Shown: in pieces, positions 41,590 to 51,105 of the stretch
Layout of the letters: each line of letters opens with the position of its first letter
How positions within the stretch are numbered: position 1 is the stretch's first letter
Assembly: GCA_023455425.1 (NCBI GenBank)
Contig: JAEYCM010000047.1
Coordinates: 72,320-136,319 of the forward strand
DNA from: Bacillota bacterium
GTDB taxonomy: Bacteria; Bacillota; Clostridia; Christensenellales; CAG-138
Reading direction: 5' to 3'
DNA length: 64,000 bases
The notes under the pieces: generated by a model
The model's database searches: none
Told to the model about the DNA's origin: nothing
The model's input: only the letters and a program-made list of their open reading frames with translations
Position numbers and translations under genes: made by a program

Positions 41590-42138
41590 TTAATCTACTT
41601 CAGCCCATGCCTCGGCTGCAGTCAACCCGAGTTTTTGCACCGCGTACGCCTTAAATGCAAGGCTGGGAATGGTGCTGCCATTCGTAAGATCCGTGGACAT
41701 TTTGATCTCGTTATCCTTAATCAGTTCAAATGCGCGCGGGGTAGCGCCCTTAAGAACTTCGCGGGAGAACACCACGCGGTCGCCTGCGGAAACCGCAGCC
41801 CAGCCGTTCGCCTCAGTCAAATTAGAGGTGTAGATCAGTAAGCTGGTCGGATCATTTTTAACAACTTCCACGAAGAGATAGCAGTCTTCACTGCCGGAAG
41901 TAACGGTTACCTTGGGATCTTTGGTTACTGTTTGGCCAGGAACAACATTTGCATATGCCTTTGAACCGACACCGTCGGAGAATGTTGCACCGGTTTCCTC
42001 CAGAGTCAGGGCCACATTACCGATGCTGAAGGTGTTGGTCACAGTGCTCTGCGCAGTCAGGTACGCCAAGGTTCCGCCTACGCCGATGGCCAGCACCAGC
42101 ACGGCCGAGGCAAGGATCAGGATCATCTTCTTCTTCAT
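41590..42138 (-). CDS. SipW-type signal-peptide protein (TasA/camelysin-like)
   Basis: 182 aa. The N-terminus LVLAIGVGGTLAYLTAQSTV followed by TNTFSIGNVALTLEE is the typical SipW-dependent signal peptide and first strand of TasA/CalY proteins. The mature part is a beta-sandwich-like chain with the usual features (VVPGQTVTKDPKVTVTSGSE, a Cys in DCYLFVEVV). Expected to be processed by the adjacent SipW and to form extracellular fibres or matrix. Second of two such genes. Confidence 0.88.
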   Translation of the reverse strand: MKKKMILILASAVLVLAIGVGGTLAYLTAQSTVTNTFSIGNVALTLEETGATFSDGVGSKAYANVVPGQTVTKDPKVTVTSGSEDCYLFVEVVKNDPTSLLIYTSNLTEANGWAAVSAGDRVVFSREVLKGATPRAFELIKDNEIKMSTDLTNGSTIPSLAFKAYAVQKLGLTAAEAWAEVD

Positions 42139-42207
42139 GTTCTTTCCTCCACTTTATTTATATTTGGTATCGGTATCTATGTCAAGCCAAGCAAAGTGGC
42201 TGTGGCA

Positions 42208-42870
42208 TCAAGAGGTAAAAACCAATTCATCGTTTTCTCCAATGGTAATATTGCTGCCCCACGCAAGGGTAACGGGCGCTTTGCCGTTGCTATCCGTACC
42301 CTCGGCCTGTATGGCCTGGGAGATGACCTGCAACTCAAAATGCTTATCTTCATACACCTCGCTGAGGCCCGCATAATTCACGGTAGCGCTCTCAAGCAGG
42401 CTGGTGGTGTAACCGTCGGGCGTGACGGGATACTTATAGTAGTAATAGTCACCCTTCTTCACCCAACCCGTATTTGATCCCGGGAACGGATTTGGCGCTA
42501 TCGTGAGCTGGGTCAGGTTCGCCTCCAACCCGGTACCTTTTCCGTCCGCGGTGCGCCATACGGGAACGAGTGCCACCCGGATATAGGCGTTTACCGTACC
42601 AGCGTTCCTAATCTGTACGTTCTTCTTGGCCGCCGTCTTGCCCAGCGTAACGATGCCGTCGCCGTCGCTGGCCTCGCTGCCATGGTCTTCTCCGCCGTTG
42701 CCGCCTTCCCAGACCTCGTTATCCACTTCGCCAAGCTTAAACGTATTGACAAGGCCGCCCGGCGAAGAAACAAGCCACGCGATCGAGCCGGCCACCACCG
42801 TGCCCGCCAGCGCCAGGGCGGCAAGGCCCAGCAGGAGCATTTTTCTGTACTTGCTTACGAACGTCTTCAT
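42208..42870 (-). CDS. SipW-type signal-peptide protein, second TasA/camelysin-like component
   Basis: 220 aa. SipW-type leader GTVVAGSIAWLVSSPGGLVN then TFKLGEVDNEVWE. Features include an acidic, Gly-rich loop (GGNGGEDHGSEASDGDG) and VQIRNAGTVNAYIRVALVPV, seen in SipW-dependent proteins. It ends in NDELVFTS, with no sorting signal. The ATG at 42870 is 9 bases after GGAGGT; an in-frame ATG at 42879 is too close. Longer frames here were rejected since they overlap sipW. Confidence 0.86.
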   Translation of the reverse strand: MKTFVSKYRKMLLLGLAALALAGTVVAGSIAWLVSSPGGLVNTFKLGEVDNEVWEGGNGGEDHGSEASDGDGIVTLGKTAAKKNVQIRNAGTVNAYIRVALVPVWRTADGKGTGLEANLTQLTIAPNPFPGSNTGWVKKGDYYYYKYPVTPDGYTTSLLESATVNYAGLSEVYEDKHFELQVISQAIQAEGTDSNGKAPVTLAWGSNITIGENDELVFTS

Positions 42871-42902
42871 ATGGCTCATACCTCCGGATGCTTGGGTTCG
42901 CT

Positions 42903-43418
42903 TTACTTCTTTGCGGCGTCCGCTTTTTCCGCTTTCTTGATCAGGTCGGGGAGTATCATCAATACCGCCAGTATCGCCAGCCCGGACAGCGCCAGGATCA
43001 TCCCCCTGCCGCTTCCGAGGAAAGCGGAGAGATATCCCAGTCCGGGCACCGTAAACACTGGCTTGCCCACAAGGTTTCCAAAATATACCGGGGCGGCGTC
43101 GGGCGCGTCGTTGGCGTCGCCCTTGGTATAAAAGTTTTCGTTCTGGACGTCGATCTTTACCACGCGGTGGGTGGCCACATCCAGGTCCTCGTTGAGCACG
43201 AAGGTGATCGGATCGCCCACCCGGATCTCCTGCGGCGCAGTATTCTTGACATAGATCATGCTGCCTACGTGGTAGGCGGGCTCCATGGACCCGGAAAGCA
43301 CCGCGTAGGGCGTAAGCCCGAACAGCCGTACTCCTACAAGCAGCATCGCCAGCAGCACTACCGCCGCTACAATCAGCGTGGTCAGTAAATTCCAAACAAT
43401 TTTCAATGTCTTACGCAA
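42903..43418 (-). CDS. sipW: Signal peptidase I of SipW type
   Basis: 171 aa, S26B (ER/archaeal-type) signal peptidase. The catalytic Ser is in VLSGSMEPAYHVG (Ser44), and the general base is His84 in VATHRVVKI instead of the usual Lys, diagnostic of SipW. N-terminal anchor about 10-35 and C-terminal helix about 135-158. It matures the SipW-type proteins encoded next to it. Starts 22 bases after the giant adhesin gene ends. Confidence 0.93.
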   Translation of the reverse strand: MRKTLKIVWNLLTTLIVAAVVLLAMLLVGVRLFGLTPYAVLSGSMEPAYHVGSMIYVKNTAPQEIRVGDPITFVLNEDLDVATHRVVKIDVQNENFYTKGDANDAPDAAPVYFGNLVGKPVFTVPGLGYLSAFLGSGRGMILALSGLAILAVLMILPDLIKKAEKADAAKK

Positions 43419-43439
43419 AGGCTTCCTCCAACGCTTGTA

Positions 43440-46400
43440 TTATTGTGCCGGCTGCGAAGCAAGCCATTTGTTGATGGCATAGCACTCGGAGGACAGCCAG
43501 TTGGAGATAGCCGGCACGTTGGTGATGTTATAGGTAATGGTATCCGTATCGGCGGATATATCTCCAAGCGTATTGTCGCTGCTTGCCCAACCCTGGCTGC
43601 CGATCTCATACCGCCAGGACCATCCATTCTCCTCGGTGACCGTATACGTGCCCTTGGGCAGGCCGGTGATGGTGACCGTACCGCTGCCGCCTGAACCGGC
43701 CTGTATCGCCTCCTGGAAGGAGGAAGCGTACATGCTCAAGCCCTCGGGCAGGCTGCTCGTACGCGCAACGGTGAACAGGTAGCTGTCCCCTGCCGCGCCG
43801 CCGGTCTTGTTGATGACGATGGTGCCGCTCCTCACCTTGACGGTGAAGTGGTGAGCCGCTTCATCGGGCAACAGGGGAGTCGGGTTCACGATGGTCACGT
43901 GGGTACCCTCTGTAAGCGGGATATCCGGGGTGCCTTCGGGTTTATCCACCGCCACCGAAATATTAAAGTTGTAATTACCGCCCAGTATGGGTGTGAATTC
44001 CGTTGTATCGACCCCGGTCGGCAGGCTGATTGCGTACTTTAATGTAGGCTTCTGGGTCTCATCCAAATCTGGCGCACCGGCTGGCAAATTCCACACCGGG
44101 TCTACGAAGGTATCAAAATGCGTTTCCCAGTTGAGAGCAATATCTCCCAGAAACATTTCCGCATCCTTGCAGGTCACGGTGGGCTTGGCGACATACACCG
44201 TGGCCTGTCTGTTAAACGGCACACCCGCCATGGGGTTTGCAGCGCCTCTGGCGGAAGCGGCGGCGAGCGAACCATCCGTCTTAGGCGTTATAGTGGCGGT
44301 GACGGTATACGTCGTATCCGCATTTGGCGAGAGGCCGGTGGGTGATATCGTGAAAGCGGGTGCATGTACATAGTCGTACTTCCACGCATTGGCCTCGCTC
44401 ATATCGGGAGCGGCATACAGGCTGGAAGCGGCCACGCTGTTGCCCAAATAGATGCTCTTATCCACCGGCTCAAATTCATACTTTATGGGGACGTTGACCT
44501 CGGGCTCATCCGGGAACTCCAGCACCTCACTGCCCGACGCGTCAAGCACGGTAGCGGAAGCGTTGGTGGGCACATTGTTGCCGCCTACAAAACCCGTAGC
44601 GCGTTCTACATCAAATTCAACTATGAATTTTTCGCCCTGGTTCTGCCCGTTTGCCGTTCCTACCGGCAGAAAATCGTACCCCGTTACGTCTATCGCCTTG
44701 CGGTCCGCGCCTAGGCTGATGGTAATGCCGGAGCCGGCCAGCGGAATTTGCACCCGCGCGCCCCATACGGGGACGGGGTTTTCGTCGGCGGTCAAACCCT
44801 GGTACGCCTGCTTATACAGCTTTACGTGGCTGTTAATGTTGCTTGCGGTTACAGAGGAAGGCAGCTGGAAGTATTGTGAAATCACATCCCGCACCTTGGC
44901 GTTATCCAGCCCGCCGCCGAGGGTTTCCAGAAAATCCGAAAACGCCTGGTCCAAATCATCCGCATCGCCTACCCGCATATAATGCGCATGGTAGGGAGTT
45001 GGTCCGGTACGCGCGCCCAAATTCACGCGGACATTATTGCCGCTTCCGCGAGTTTCCGCATCCGCATTTTTAAAATTGCTCGAAATACTGTGCAGCAAAA
45101 TATCAATGGCGCTGGTACTGCCAGCAGTGCCGCTGGAATAGTTAAAGTCTCCACTCCAGCCATTCCATGACGGATTAGCGTTGCTAATCGCTCCCGTAAG
45201 GAGACCGATGGTATGAATGGTTGCATACTCCTTGATATCGCGTGCAACATCAATTGCGTCTATGTAAACATTCCGGCCGGTTGGCGCGCCGTCCGTAAAC
45301 AGCATTACATGCCGGGCGCGCGTGGAAGGGCTGGCATAGGAGGCGGCATTTGCTGAGAATATAGCGTTGGCGCGAGCCAGGCCGGTATCCGGGTAGGTAT
45401 AGAGCCCAAGCTCATCCATTGTATTGAGGACGCCAATCAAGTCACTCAGGCCGGTTTTGACGTCTACAAACGCACCCGTCGGCGTCTTATTGCCGCTGAG
45501 TATGGGCCCGGTGCCGTCCGCACTGTTCGCGAACTCTACCATGGCGATGCGCAGGGTACCTGCTTCCAAATTCGCTTTCCCGGATAGCTCCGTCATAAAC
45601 GCGTTTACCGATTCTAAAAGCGCCATCTGCCGGGTCTTTATGCCGGAATAGAAGGTATATACGTTGCTGCCTGTTGACTCACTCTGCCCCTGCAGGGTGG
45701 GGTATACCGCGTTGCCATTCGGTCGATACCAGCGGTGGTCGGTCTCATTGTAGATGACATGGGTATAAAAGTTGTTGCTGCTGTCTGTTTGAATATAATA
45801 CTGCGTACCGGCAGCCAGCGTGGGATATACCGGATTCGACAGGGTGCTTCCGCTCCTATCGGCATAAAACTGGTATCTTCTGCCGCTGCTGCTCGTACCT
45901 TGCCCTTGCATGATGGGATAAACCCGGCCGTCACTGCTCCAACCATCGTTATCACTATTTCGCCTCCACCAGCTATTTTCATCGCTTCTGTACCGAACCA
46001 CGCGCGTACCTCCGCTGTACGCAATATAATAGCTCTTGGTGGTATCTAAATAAGAATTGGCTACTGTCCTTGCCCCTTCCAAAATCTCTCCCATGCTCCC
46101 GGACTGATCCAGCACCAGCACAACATCCGCCGGCGCGAGGGCGGTACTGACTGTGCCGGTGGTATACGCCTCCAGCGTCAGCCGGGCTCCGCCGTCATCT
46201 CCGTCCGCAGCCGCCGTTTTTTTCAGCTTTAAGGGGTTCTCCCCTCGCTGAAAAACCTGCCCGCCCATTGCTCTTGCGAAAATCTTAGGCAGCTCAAACA
46301 ACGGGGGAACCGGCAAGGGAGGCAGCTCTTGTATAAATCCAAACCAGGCCTCCGCTTCCTTGGCTGTCATGTAGCCTTCAAGCGAATCTATCTGCTCCTG

Positions 46401-46706
46401 TATGAGCGCCGCCAGCGCCGCATCCAGCGTATCCCCCTCAAGCGTCTTTAAATACGCATACAGTTCCTCCCCAAACAACCCGATAATAGACGAATTCGTC
46501 GCGGGGGTCGACAGCGGCGTCTCCGTTGGCGCAGGCGTCACACTGGGTTCCGGCGTTTTCTCTCCCGGAACGGGAGTGGGTGTTTCTATAGATGAAGGTG
46601 TGGCGGGTTCATTCCCCTCCACTGCAAAGCCTGCGGTGGGGAACAACCCCATCGTCAGCAAAATAGCCAAGAAAAGAGCCAGTGTCTTCCTGCTTTGTTT
46701 CTTCAT
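43440..46706 (-). CDS. Giant surface adhesin with repeat-interrupted vWA domain
   Basis: About 1088 aa from ATG 46706 (an in-frame GTG lies at 46718). Sec signal peptide about 1-27 (TAGFAVEG), a Pro/Thr-rich linker of about 60 residues, then a vWA domain with MIDAS DQSGSMGEILEG. The vWA fold is interrupted by about 120 residues of Tyr-rich tandem repeats before MLFTDGAPTGRNVYID resumes it. Beta-rich modules follow, ending with a Cna-B/SpaA-like unit (GLPKGTYTVTEENGWSWRY). No C-terminal sorting motif or membrane helix is visible. First gene of the minus-strand surface operon; resembles tip adhesins of sortase pili in domain order only. Confidence 0.85.
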   Translation of the reverse strand: MKKQSRKTLALFLAILLTMGLFPTAGFAVEGNEPATPSSIETPTPVPGEKTPEPSVTPAPTETPLSTPATNSSIIGLFGEELYAYLKTLEGDTLDAALAALIQEQIDSLEGYMTAKEAEAWFGFIQELPPLPVPPLFELPKIFARAMGGQVFQRGENPLKLKKTAAADGDDGGARLTLEAYTTGTVSTALAPADVVLVLDQSGSMGEILEGARTVANSYLDTTKSYYIAYSGGTRVVRYRSDENSWWRRNSDNDGWSSDGRVYPIMQGQGTSSSGRRYQFYADRSGSTLSNPVYPTLAAGTQYYIQTDSSNNFYTHVIYNETDHRWYRPNGNAVYPTLQGQSESTGSNVYTFYSGIKTRQMALLESVNAFMTELSGKANLEAGTLRIAMVEFANSADGTGPILSGNKTPTGAFVDVKTGLSDLIGVLNTMDELGLYTYPDTGLARANAIFSANAASYASPSTRARHVMLFTDGAPTGRNVYIDAIDVARDIKEYATIHTIGLLTGAISNANPSWNGWSGDFNYSSGTAGSTSAIDILLHSISSNFKNADAETRGSGNNVRVNLGARTGPTPYHAHYMRVGDADDLDQAFSDFLETLGGGLDNAKVRDVISQYFQLPSSVTASNINSHVKLYKQAYQGLTADENPVPVWGARVQIPLAGSGITISLGADRKAIDVTGYDFLPVGTANGQNQGEKFIVEFDVERATGFVGGNNVPTNASATVLDASGSEVLEFPDEPEVNVPIKYEFEPVDKSIYLGNSVAASSLYAAPDMSEANAWKYDYVHAPAFTISPTGLSPNADTTYTVTATITPKTDGSLAAASARGAANPMAGVPFNRQATVYVAKPTVTCKDAEMFLGDIALNWETHFDTFVDPVWNLPAGAPDLDETQKPTLKYAISLPTGVDTTEFTPILGGNYNFNISVAVDKPEGTPDIPLTEGTHVTIVNPTPLLPDEAAHHFTVKVRSGTIVINKTGGAAGDSYLFTVARTSSLPEGLSMYASSFQEAIQAGSGGSGTVTITGLPKGTYTVTEENGWSWRYEIGSQGWASSDNTLGDISADTDTITYNITNVPAISNWLSSECYAINKWLASQPAQ

Positions 46707-46718
46707 CCCGCTATGCAC

Positions 46719-47130
46719 CCCTTACGCTGGAATTGGCCGGCACAACGACGCCGGCCGATAACATGTATTTCCACTTTCAAAAAGCATAAACCATACCGGT
46801 CACAAACCAGTCTCCAAGTCGTCTTTTTTGAATTTTATTTTTTCCTTTTTCTAGTTCCACGCAATTAAAATGGCAAGTAAATTCTCAGAATATTCACAAA
46901 CAGAGGACTTCTTCAAAAATCTCCAAAAAAAATTGATCTGCAAATTGCAGACTTTTTGGCAATATTTCGCGCGGACACCGTCGGCATTCGCATAGAATTG
47001 ACAATAGGAAAGGCTTGGCGGTATGCTGAAATGGAAAAGAATTGAGTCTCGGGCGAAAAGAGCAGGACCGATCCTGCGCACGCTCCAACAAATCGTCCCT
47101 TGATCAATAGATGGAAAGAAGGATTGCCGC
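46719..47130. promoter_or_regulatory. Divergent promoter region of adhesin and lipoprotein genes
   Basis: 411 AT-rich bases without a gene. A 7-bp dyad GGCCGGC (46735-46741) / GCCGGCC (46750-46756) sits in the adhesin leader. A TCTGCA / TGCAGA hairpin at 46937-46951 is followed on the plus strand by CTTTTTGG, resembling a small terminator or attenuator. No GEMM core sequence was found here. Confidence 0.4.
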
Positions 47131-48096
47131 ATGAAGAAAAAGAAGATTGCGCTGCTGTTGGCGCTTCTTTTGCTGCTGCCTGTCGTAACAGGCTGTCTGC
47201 CGCAAATCATGCAGAGCATCGTGGAACCGTATATCAAAGAGAAAGCGGTGCCGCCCACGGTGACGGAGGCTGTTCAGGAAGCAGCAGCAGGGGAAGTGGC
47301 GCTGCTTCCGGCCCCTACGCCGACTTTGCCTCCCTCTGTGCAATCCAATCCTGCGGGACCGGAGGAGGAAGTCTATAGCGGGATGGACTATGTGCGTGTA
47401 TATCCGGACTATCCCCAGGAAATTGATCTTGATGGGGACGGCAGTTTGGAAACGCTGACCTTATTGGAAAACAGCGGTTCGCCGGGCTCTGAGATGATCG
47501 GCATCACGGTGGAAAAGAATGGGCAGACATACACTGCCAAAGTGGCGCGGGCGTACCTTGAGGATGCGTTTGTCGCTTACAATGCGGAAGGCAGGCCCTG
47601 CATTGTAATCAGCTACGACTATGCCTCGGATGATTATGAGACGTTGGTCTATAAATTGGATGGAGAGCAGCTCGTTTGCGTCGATCAGAAGTACGGTTTT
47701 GTGGAAGGCGTGTACGAGGGCGTCTGGATGCTGCGCGGCTGGGTGTATACCATGGGTACATGGAACGCATATCACAAATATACGCTTTCCGCCTCCTTTG
47801 CGTTTGAGCCGGTTGGCTCCGACCTCTGGATGCTGCAGGATGCGGGTCCTGACCGGATGCTGTCTGCCAAAACAAGCGTGGATGCGCGGTTTATGGACAA
47901 CGGCACGCTCGTGCCCGGCAGGATAGCGGCGGGGGAGCGCCTGCTGCCCTATGCTACGGATCAGAGCGGGGTTGTATATTTCCGTATGGAGGATGGCAGA
48001 AAAGGATTGCTGGCTGTAGAAGTGAAAGAAGGATATACCTATATCAATGGCAAGCAGGACGATATGGTATTTGACAACCTGTTTTATGCGGGATAA
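47131..48096 (+). CDS. Lipoprotein with VCBS-like Asp-rich repeat, function unknown
   Basis: 321 aa. Lipoprotein signal peptide with lipobox VVTGC near residue 22, then a Pro-rich linker and a beta-rich domain. DLDGDGSLETLTLLEN near residue 96 is like a Ca-binding (FG-GAP/VCBS) strand turn. Later VVYFRMEDGRKGLLAVEVKE is a typical beta-propeller-like edge. Similar proteins in Clostridia are unnamed. Monocistronic. Confidence 0.72.
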   Translation: MKKKKIALLLALLLLLPVVTGCLPQIMQSIVEPYIKEKAVPPTVTEAVQEAAAGEVALLPAPTPTLPPSVQSNPAGPEEEVYSGMDYVRVYPDYPQEIDLDGDGSLETLTLLENSGSPGSEMIGITVEKNGQTYTAKVARAYLEDAFVAYNAEGRPCIVISYDYASDDYETLVYKLDGEQLVCVDQKYGFVEGVYEGVWMLRGWVYTMGTWNAYHKYTLSASFAFEPVGSDLWMLQDAGPDRMLSAKTSVDARFMDNGTLVPGRIAAGERLLPYATDQSGVVYFRMEDGRKGLLAVEVKEGYTYINGKQDDMVFDNLFYAG

Positions 48097-48116
48097 CCAA
48101 AGCTAAGAAAAGCAGC

Positions 48117-48151
48117 GGGCCGCCGGAATTTTTCCGGCGGCCCCGTTTTTG
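48117..48151 (+). terminator. Terminator of the lipoprotein gene
   Basis: GGGCCGCCGG (48117-48126) pairs with CCGGCGGCCC (48134-48143), followed by CGTTTTTG. Confidence 0.85.
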
Positions 48152-48171
48152 TATTGCCGATATGGCGCGCA

Positions 48172-48207
48172 ACAAAAATAGCCCGGCGTAAAGACGCCGG
48201 GCTATTG
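48172..48207 (-). terminator. Terminator of the second chemoreceptor gene
   Basis: A 12-bp perfect stem (48178-48189 with 48194-48205); on the minus strand it is followed by TTTTTG. Confidence 0.85.
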
Positions 48208-48220
48208 TACGGATATCGGA

Positions 48221-50713
48221 TTATTCTTCTTCACCGATCAGGCGGAACTCTTCCACCATGGCCCTTAGCATATCCGCCTGTCCGGAAAGCTCCTCGGCAG
48301 TGGCTGCGCTCTGTTCTGCCGTTGCGGAATTCTGTTGCACCATGTTGCTCATCATGGAAAGCCCCATATTGACCTGCGCAATGCCGGTAGCCTGCTCGTT
48401 GGAGGCCTCTGCGATTTGCTTGACAAGCGCCGCAGACTGCTCCACGCTTTCGGTAATTTCCTGCAGGGCGGAGGAGGTGTCGTTTGCAATACGCGTCCCC
48501 GCGGCAGCCTTTCTGATGGAATTGTTGATGAGCGCCGTCGTATCCTTTGCGGCGTTGGCGGATTTCTGCGCAAGGTTCCGTACTTCGTCCGCCACCACGG
48601 CGAAACCGCGTCCGTACTGCCCGGCACGCGCCGCCTCAATAGCTGCGTTGAGCGAGAGGATGCTTGTCTGGAAGGCGATATCGTCGATCACCTTGATGAT
48701 TTTGCCGATATTGCCAGCTGTCTCGTTAATGGCCTCCATTGCGACCTGCAGCGCATGCATCCGCTTGTTGCCCTTCTGCGCGTTTTCCTGGGCGGCCGCA
48801 CTCAGCTCGCTTGCGGTCATTGCGCGCGCGGCGTTGCGCTTGGTGTGGTCGGCAAGGTCGGAAACGGTCGCGTTGAGTTCTTCAATGGAGCCTGCCTGTT
48901 CCACGGAAGCCTGGGACAATGTCTGGCTGCCCGCCGAAACCTGCATGGTGCCCGCCGCCACCTGGTCGGCCGCGGCGCCGATCTCGTGGAGCATGTCGTT
49001 GAGGGAGGCGACGATGCCGTTGATGGAATTTTTGAGCTCCACAAAATCTCCCCGATATTCCGTGGTGATGAATACCGTCAGGTTTTTGTCGGAAAGCTCG
49101 GAAAGTACATGAGAGGTTTCGGAAATATAGCGCTTTAGTGAAGCGATGGTATCGTTGAGCGCATGCTTGATAATGGCGTGGTCGCCCTGGAATTCGCCCG
49201 TCACCCTGGCGTTGAGGTTACCAAGAGAAAGCTCATTGAGCACGTTCGCCGCTTCCTCCACGGGTGCGATCACAGCGTCGAGCGTATGGTTGACGCCTTC
49301 CACGATCTTTTTAAAATCGCCCTTGTGCTTTTCGGCGTCCGCGCGGGTTTTCAGTTCGCCCGCAAGCGCGGCCTGCACCAGCGTATCGGTATCCGCGATC
49401 ATGGCCTGCAGCGAGCCGCATACGCTCATGAAGGATTTCATCAGCACGCCCACTTCGTCGTTGCGGTTGTGAACATCCAGCGTAAAGCCGGTGTTGCCTT
49501 CCGCCAGCTGCTCCGCGCCCGCCTTGAGCAGAAGGAGCGGCCTCTGTACGCTTCTGCGGACGAATACGAGCAACCCCACGACGGAGAGCGCGATGAGCAC
49601 AGCGGCAACCAGTATGGTGTTGCGGATGGCGGCGGCGCGCGCCTGTTCAATTTCGGTGATCGGCAGCCCGGAAAACAGCGCGCCTAAAATCTTGCCGTCT
49701 TTGTCTAAAAGCGGCGAGTATTTCACAGCATACCGCATGTCCGCGATGGTGGCGCGGCCCACGTATTCCTTTTTCTGCTCCAATACCACTTTTGCGACAT
49801 CGGGGGCCATCTGGGTGCCGACAATGCGCACGTTGTTTTTCGTAATGGTCGTGGCCCAGCGCATGTTGCCCTTGAATACCGTAAAATCGGTGCCGTGCAG
49901 CAGCTTTTGGTTATCCAGGAGCGTTGCGTTGTTGTAATAATAGCCTGCAACAATGCAGCCGACAATTCCGGTGCGTTCCATCTGAATGGGTACCGCGGCA
50001 AGCCGGTAGATGTTTCCGTTGGGGTCCGCGGTCAGCCGGATATCCTGATGTCCCTCAAAGGCCGTCTTCAAATAGGCCTCGGAAGCGAGGCTGTCGCCCT
50101 GCTTGTAATAGGAGCTTGTGGAATAGAGCACATTCCCCAGCCTGTCCGTCACAAACACGAACCCGGAACTGCCCACCTGAAACTCGCTTAAATAGGAACC
50201 GATCCCCTCGGTGTTCTGCGCGGTGACTTCCTTTACAAAATTGGGGTCCTCCGCGCTCTGCGTCGCGGTATCCAGCCACGTGAGCACCTGGTCCTCCAGA
50301 CTTTTAGAAAAGCTTGAGAAAGCGCGGTCCATCTGCTCGTCCATGATCCGGTCGGAAATCGCGTTTCCGCTCGTCGTCGCAAGGATGGTGCTGATGGCTA
50401 CCGCCGCAATCAAAACGGGCACGACAAACAGCAGCAGTTTCCCACCAATGCTTTGGAACAGGGAGACGGCAGCCTCTTTTGCCTCCCCGTGCTTTGTAAA
50501 GACGCGCGCTTTTAGGGCGACGAACAGCCCGCCCACCTTCTTAAAAACGCCGTTCACATTTTGTAAAATGCCGTTGCCCGCCTCTTTGGCCGGGTTTTCA
50601 GCATCGGTCTTTGCCGCAGCAGAGGCGCTTTCTTTCGGGGCGGGTTTCTTTAAGCTGGCCAACGCCTTTGCGGCTGACCTGGAGAACTTCTTAAACATAT
50701 TTTCCTTATCCAC
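48221..50713 (-). CDS. Methyl-accepting chemotaxis protein with long cytoplasmic N-terminus
   Basis: 830 aa. Unlike most receptors it starts with about 90 residues of basic, Ala/Lys-rich sequence before the first membrane segment (about 93-113). The extracellular domain (114-364) looks like a Cache sensor (GSSGFVFVTDRLGNVLYSTS and VGCIVAGYYYNNATLLD). Second membrane segment about 366-385, HAMP and HAMP-like repeats, and the signalling domain with VIDDIAFQTSILSLNAAIEA and VVADEVRNLAQKSANAAKDT. No CheR pentapeptide. Its helical stalk from about residue 430 resembles that of the first receptor in the window. Confidence 0.93.
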   Translation of the reverse strand: MDKENMFKKFSRSAAKALASLKKPAPKESASAAAKTDAENPAKEAGNGILQNVNGVFKKVGGLFVALKARVFTKHGEAKEAAVSLFQSIGGKLLLFVVPVLIAAVAISTILATTSGNAISDRIMDEQMDRAFSSFSKSLEDQVLTWLDTATQSAEDPNFVKEVTAQNTEGIGSYLSEFQVGSSGFVFVTDRLGNVLYSTSSYYKQGDSLASEAYLKTAFEGHQDIRLTADPNGNIYRLAAVPIQMERTGIVGCIVAGYYYNNATLLDNQKLLHGTDFTVFKGNMRWATTITKNNVRIVGTQMAPDVAKVVLEQKKEYVGRATIADMRYAVKYSPLLDKDGKILGALFSGLPITEIEQARAAAIRNTILVAAVLIALSVVGLLVFVRRSVQRPLLLLKAGAEQLAEGNTGFTLDVHNRNDEVGVLMKSFMSVCGSLQAMIADTDTLVQAALAGELKTRADAEKHKGDFKKIVEGVNHTLDAVIAPVEEAANVLNELSLGNLNARVTGEFQGDHAIIKHALNDTIASLKRYISETSHVLSELSDKNLTVFITTEYRGDFVELKNSINGIVASLNDMLHEIGAAADQVAAGTMQVSAGSQTLSQASVEQAGSIEELNATVSDLADHTKRNAARAMTASELSAAAQENAQKGNKRMHALQVAMEAINETAGNIGKIIKVIDDIAFQTSILSLNAAIEAARAGQYGRGFAVVADEVRNLAQKSANAAKDTTALINNSIRKAAAGTRIANDTSSALQEITESVEQSAALVKQIAEASNEQATGIAQVNMGLSMMSNMVQQNSATAEQSAATAEELSGQADMLRAMVEEFRLIGEEE

Positions 50714-51105
50714 CTGAGAACCCCCTCATCAGTCTTAAAAGAACGGTCATAGAGAAAGCCGCGGCCCGCGGCGAATAAGCGGCGCATTTCTTTTCTATAT
50801 CGGCATTTTTCGCCGCGCTCTTAATATGCGGCGGCTATAAAACGGGATTTTTGCAGTCTTTATATGAAATGCGGGATGCCGGCGGGACACCGTTTTTGTT
50901 TTTCCTGCTCCGGCAACAGAAAAGAACTGCGCGCTTTGCCGGATAAAGCGCGACTGCCGGTTTTCTCAAAAGGGGCGCATAAAGCCAATGTGGGGTGCAA
51001 ACGCTTAACAGAGGGATTTTACACAGATTTGATAATTCCAATATTGGCGTATAACAATCGGGATGTATGCTTGCAATGTAAAATGAATTGGAGGAAGTAA
51101 TCAAC
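50714..51105. promoter_or_regulatory. Divergent region upstream of pstS
   Basis: 392 bases without a credible gene; frames on both strands here read through repetitive or low-complexity sequence. A perfect palindrome CCAATATTGG is at 51038-51047, between a TTGATA-like box and TATAAC, spacing 15, so any promoter is weak without an activator. The PhoB-like regulator encoded downstream is a natural candidate. Confidence 0.35.

Noticed and set aside
42880..43395. In-frame upstream extension of the TasA-like gene (total 395 codons)
   Set aside because: The extension overlaps sipW in another frame; the SipW-type signal peptide and GGAGGT site define the start at 42870.
46937..46957. Terminator-like hairpin between the adhesin and lipoprotein genes as a true terminator
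   Set aside because: No gene ends there on either strand; at best an attenuator, so left within the regulatory region entry.
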